DNA from: an uncultured Leucobacter sp.
Lineage (GTDB): Bacteria; Actinomycetota; Actinomycetes; Actinomycetales; Microbacteriaceae
NCBI GenBank assembly: GCA_937872275.1
Contig: CALMSE010000315.1
Location: 1 to 14,393, forward strand
DNA length: 14,393 bases
Direction: 5' to 3'
Shown here: positions 12,225 through 14,393 of the stretch, piece after piece
How the letters are laid out: every line of letters begins with the position of its first letter
How positions within the stretch are numbered: the stretch's first letter is position 1
The notes under the pieces: model-generated
Told to the model about the DNA's origin: nothing
Seen by the model: the letters and a program-made list of their open reading frames with translations, nothing else
Database searches by the model: none
Made by a program: the position numbers and the translations under genes

Positions 12225-13571
12225 ATGGCTGATACGGCAATCGATCCCATCGCGCTGCGGCGCGAACAGCGACGCGTGCTCGCGGGCACGGTCGTCGGCA
12301 CCACCATCGAGTGGTACGACTTCTTCATCTACGCGCAGGCTGCGGGCGTGGTGCTCGCGACGCTCTTCTTCGCGCCGGCGGGCGAGACCGTGGCGCAGAT
12401 CGTGGCGTGGGCCTCGCTCGGCATCTCGTTCCTCTTCCGGCCGCTCGGCGCCGTGGTCGCCGGGCATCTCGGCGACCGCATCGGGCGCAAGCGGATGCTC
12501 GTGTTCACCCTGATCATGATGGGTATCTCGACCGCGCTCATCGGCGTGCTGCCGACCTACGCGGCGATCGGCATCGCCGCGCCGATCCTCCTCATCCTGC
12601 TGCGCATCCTGCAGGGCTTCTCGGCCGGCGGCGAGTGGGGAGGCGCCGCGCTGATGTCGGTCGAGCACGCGCCCGCGGGCAAGCGCGGCTTCTTCGGCGC
12701 CTACCCGCAGATCGGCGTACCGGCGGGCATGATCCTCGCCACGGCGACCATGTGGATCCTCACCTCGGTGCTCACCCCGGAGCAGTTCGAGGAGTGGGGC
12801 TGGCGGGTCCCGTTCCTCTTCTCGATCGTGCTGATCCTCGTGGGCTACCTGATCCGCCGCGCCGTCGAGGAGTCGCCGGTGTTCAAGGAGCTGCAGGAGC
12901 GCAAGGGCGAGTCCGCGGCGCCGTTGAAGACGCTCTTCAAGAGGAACACCAAGGAGGTGGTGCTGGCGGCGCTCATCTTCATCGCCAACAACGCCGCCGG
13001 CTATCTGCTGATCGCCTTCTTCTCGGCCTACGCCACTCGGCCCGTCGAGGCGGGCGGTCTCGGCCTCGAGCGCCCGCCCGTGCTGCTCGCCACCTCGCTC
13101 GCCGCCATCGGCTGGCTCGTCTTCACGCTCTACGGCGGCATCGTCTCGGACAGGATCGGGCGCAAGAAGACCTTCCAGATCGGCTACGCGCTGCTCGGCA
13201 TCTGGGCCATCCCCATGTGGTTCCTGATCGACTCGGGCAACCTCTTCCTGTACTTCCTCGCCCTGTTCCTGCTCACGGTGGGCCTCGGCCTGTCGTACGG
13301 CCCGCAGGCGGCGCTGTACGCCGAGATGTTCCCGGCCGACATCCGCTACTCGGGCGTGTCGATCGGCTACGCGATCGGCGCGATCCTGGGCGGGGCCTTC
13401 GCCCCGATGATCGCCGAGCTGGTCTTCGGCGCCACGGGGCAGTCGTGGACGATCGGCCTCTACATCCTCGGCGTCACGATCATCTCGTTCGTCGCGGTCT
13501 CCCTCGTGAAGGAGCGGAGGGATCAGCCGCTGAACACCACGACCGTCGAGATCCACGGGTCGGCGAGGTAG
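12225..13571 (+). CDS. MFS transporter, metabolite:H+ symporter (MHS) family
   Basis: Inner-membrane proton-coupled uptake carrier of 448 residues with about 12 predicted membrane spans. Seen: GTTIEWYDFFIYAQA at the end of a short cytoplasmic N-terminus, which is a hallmark of the MHS branch (ShiA, ProP, KgtP, citrate carriers); loop 2-3 motif GHLGDRIGRKRM; RILQGFSAGGEWGGA in span 4; a central loop rich in charged residues (VFKELQERKGES); and the repeated SDRIGRKK motif between spans 8 and 9. The start at 12225 has CGGAG 7 bases upstream and gives the normal N-terminus; the frame stays open upstream without family resemblance. It follows the regulator gene on the same strand but has its own 269-bp leader. 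MHS carriers mostly take organic acids, so a dicarboxylate or hydroxy acid of the neighbouring pathway is a reasonable but unproved cargo. A large hairpin follows the stop. Confidence 0.92.
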   Translation: MADTAIDPIALRREQRRVLAGTVVGTTIEWYDFFIYAQAAGVVLATLFFAPAGETVAQIVAWASLGISFLFRPLGAVVAGHLGDRIGRKRMLVFTLIMMGISTALIGVLPTYAAIGIAAPILLILLRILQGFSAGGEWGGAALMSVEHAPAGKRGFFGAYPQIGVPAGMILATATMWILTSVLTPEQFEEWGWRVPFLFSIVLILVGYLIRRAVEESPVFKELQERKGESAAPLKTLFKRNTKEVVLAALIFIANNAAGYLLIAFFSAYATRPVEAGGLGLERPPVLLATSLAAIGWLVFTLYGGIVSDRIGRKKTFQIGYALLGIWAIPMWFLIDSGNLFLYFLALFLLTVGLGLSYGPQAALYAEMFPADIRYSGVSIGYAIGAILGGAFAPMIAELVFGATGQSWTIGLYILGVTIISFVAVSLVKERRDQPLNTTTVEIHGSAR

Positions 13572-13577
13572 CGTCCC

Positions 13578-13624
13578 GCGGAGCGATCCGGCATCCCCGC
13601 GTCGGGGGCGCCGGATCGCTCCGC
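13578..13624. terminator. large hairpin between convergent genes, bidirectional terminator
   Basis: A 15-bp perfect inverted repeat (13578-13592 with 13610-13624) encloses an inner 5-bp stem CCCCG-CGT-CGGGG (13595-13607). It starts 6 bases after the transporter stop and ends 12 bases before the stop of the opposite acyltransferase gene, so it can end transcription from both sides. There is no T-tract on the plus strand. Confidence 0.8.
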
Positions 13625-13636
13625 TTCCGAGACCGC

Positions 13637-14393
13637 CTACAGCCGCGGGTAGGCGAGCATCGGGTTCTCGATCTTGTCGACGACGCTGCGCAGGAAGCCG
13701 GAGGCGTAGCCGCCGTCGCACACCCTGTGGTCGAACACCATCGACACCTGCGCGATGCGGCGCACGACGATCTCGCCGTCGACCACCCAGGGCCGTTCGA
13801 TGATGCGGCCCATGCCGAGCATCGCGACGTCCGGGTGGTTGATGATCGGAGCCGAGCCGTCGACGCCGAAGCCGCCGTAGTTGTTCAGGGTGAAGGTGGA
13901 TCCCGCGAGCCGCTGGGGGGCGAGACGTCCCGTGCGGGCCTCGGCCCCGAGCTCCCTGAGCGCCGCGTCGAGCTCGCCGAGCGAGAGCGCGTCGGCGCGG
14001 GGCAGCACCGGCACGGAGAGGCCGCGCTCGGAGTCCACCGCGAGGCCGAGGTTCACGCCGTCGAAGCGGATGATCTCCTCCCCGTCGTCGCTGAGCCGCG
14101 CGGCGAGCAGGGGGTACTCCTGCAGCGCCATCAGCGCATAGCGTGCGACGAGGGTCGTGACCGACGGCGGGCGCTCGCCCGGGGCGGCCATGAGCGGGCG
14201 CAGCCGCCACAGCTCGGTGAAGTCGACGTCGACCCAGACGGTCGCCTCGGGAATCTCGCTGCGGCTCTTCGAGAGCTTGGCCCCGACCGCGCGGCGCAGG
14301 GGCGAGAGCCGCTCGTGCTCCAGCACGGCGAGGCCGTGGGGCCCTGCGGGGCCGGTGTCGGTGAGGCGGCGCGGATCCGCCACGCCCGCCGCC
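13637..14393 (-). CDS. dihydrolipoyllysine acyltransferase (E2) of a 2-oxoacid dehydrogenase complex, 5' part outside window
   Basis: The visible 251 residues are the inter-domain linker and nearly all of the C-terminal catalytic domain; the frame is open at the right edge, so the lipoyl and E1/E3-binding domains lie outside. The enzyme moves an acyl group from lipoyl-lysine to CoA. Seen: LSPLRRAVGAKLSKSRSEIP at the domain start, TFTLNNYGGFGVDGSAPIIN, HPDVAMLGMGRI, and the active-site motif DHRVCDGG (His codon at 13727-13729, Asp codon at 13715-13717) near the C-terminus. The FTLNNYGxFGVDGSAPIINHP pattern is what I associate with branched-chain 2-oxoacid dehydrogenase E2 (BkdC/BkdH-like) rather than pyruvate dehydrogenase E2, but that is resemblance only. 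A GTG codon at 14383 is not needed as start because the frame continues. It is convergent with the transporter, separated by a strong hairpin, and is probably unrelated to the ketone cluster. Confidence 0.9.
   Translation of the reverse strand, partial: AAGVADPRRLTDTGPAGPHGLAVLEHERLSPLRRAVGAKLSKSRSEIPEATVWVDVDFTELWRLRPLMAAPGERPPSVTTLVARYALMALQEYPLLAARLSDDGEEIIRFDGVNLGLAVDSERGLSVPVLPRADALSLGELDAALRELGAEARTGRLAPQRLAGSTFTLNNYGGFGVDGSAPIINHPDVAMLGMGRIIERPWVVDGEIVVRRIAQVSMVFDHRVCDGGYASGFLRSVVDKIENPMLAYPRL

Noticed and set aside
11919..14210. 763-codon minus-strand frame spanning the transporter and part of the acyltransferase
   Set aside because: It runs through the antisense of the transporter, the intergenic hairpin and an out-of-frame part of the E2 gene; no domain is recognisable.
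1..14393. Mobile element, phage, CRISPR or defence system
   Set aside because: No transposase, integrase, terminal inverted repeats, spaced direct repeats or defence domains were seen; composition is even across the window apart from short intergenic AT-rich patches.

Overview
The window is high-GC DNA (about 70% G+C by eye) with tightly packed genes, clear purine-rich ribosome binding sites, 4-base start/stop overlaps and a GTG start. The proteins look actinobacterial; a Microbacteriaceae- or Brevibacterium-like host fits, but the genus cannot be fixed from this sequence. I see no rRNA, tRNA, CRISPR array, insertion sequence or phage gene.

Layout, left to right. Bases 1-822 (minus) hold most of a PcaF-type 3-oxoadipyl-CoA thiolase, cut by the left edge. 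Its control region (823-1082) has a sigma70-like promoter and a TetR-type palindrome. Bases 1083-3529 (minus) hold a translationally coupled pair: a family III CoA-transferase and a glutaryl-CoA-dehydrogenase-like acyl-CoA dehydrogenase. A divergent LysR regulator starts at 3744 (plus) and is followed by a coupled ChnD-like zinc alcohol dehydrogenase and an aldehyde dehydrogenase (4744-7256). A second plus-strand unit (7511-10084) encodes an HSL-family esterase/lactonase and a cyclohexanone-monooxygenase-like Baeyer-Villiger monooxygenase, closed by a strong hairpin. An AcoR-type GAF/Fis regulator (10237-11955) and an MHS-family MFS transporter (12225-13571) follow. A large hairpin at 13578-13624 separates these from the convergent 3' part of an acyltransferase (E2) gene of a 2-oxoacid dehydrogenase complex, cut by the right edge, which belongs to other metabolism.

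Together, genes 1-10084 read as a cyclic-ketone catabolic cluster. The monooxygenase turns a cyclic ketone into a lactone, the esterase opens it to an omega-hydroxy acid, the alcohol and aldehyde dehydrogenases oxidise that to a dicarboxylate, the family III CoA-transferase makes the dicarboxylyl-CoA, and the acyl-CoA dehydrogenase and thiolase carry out two beta-oxidation steps. Cyclohexanone to adipate is the best fit (CHMO-like monooxygenase, ChnD-like dehydrogenase, 3-oxoadipyl-CoA thiolase), but the CoA-transferase/dehydrogenase/LysR trio resembles glutarate catabolism, which would suit cyclopentanone. Enoyl-CoA hydratase and 3-hydroxyacyl-CoA dehydrogenase are not in the window. The chemistry is known; the arrangement, the altered active-site and zinc-site residues and the regulatory sites are the less ordinary parts.
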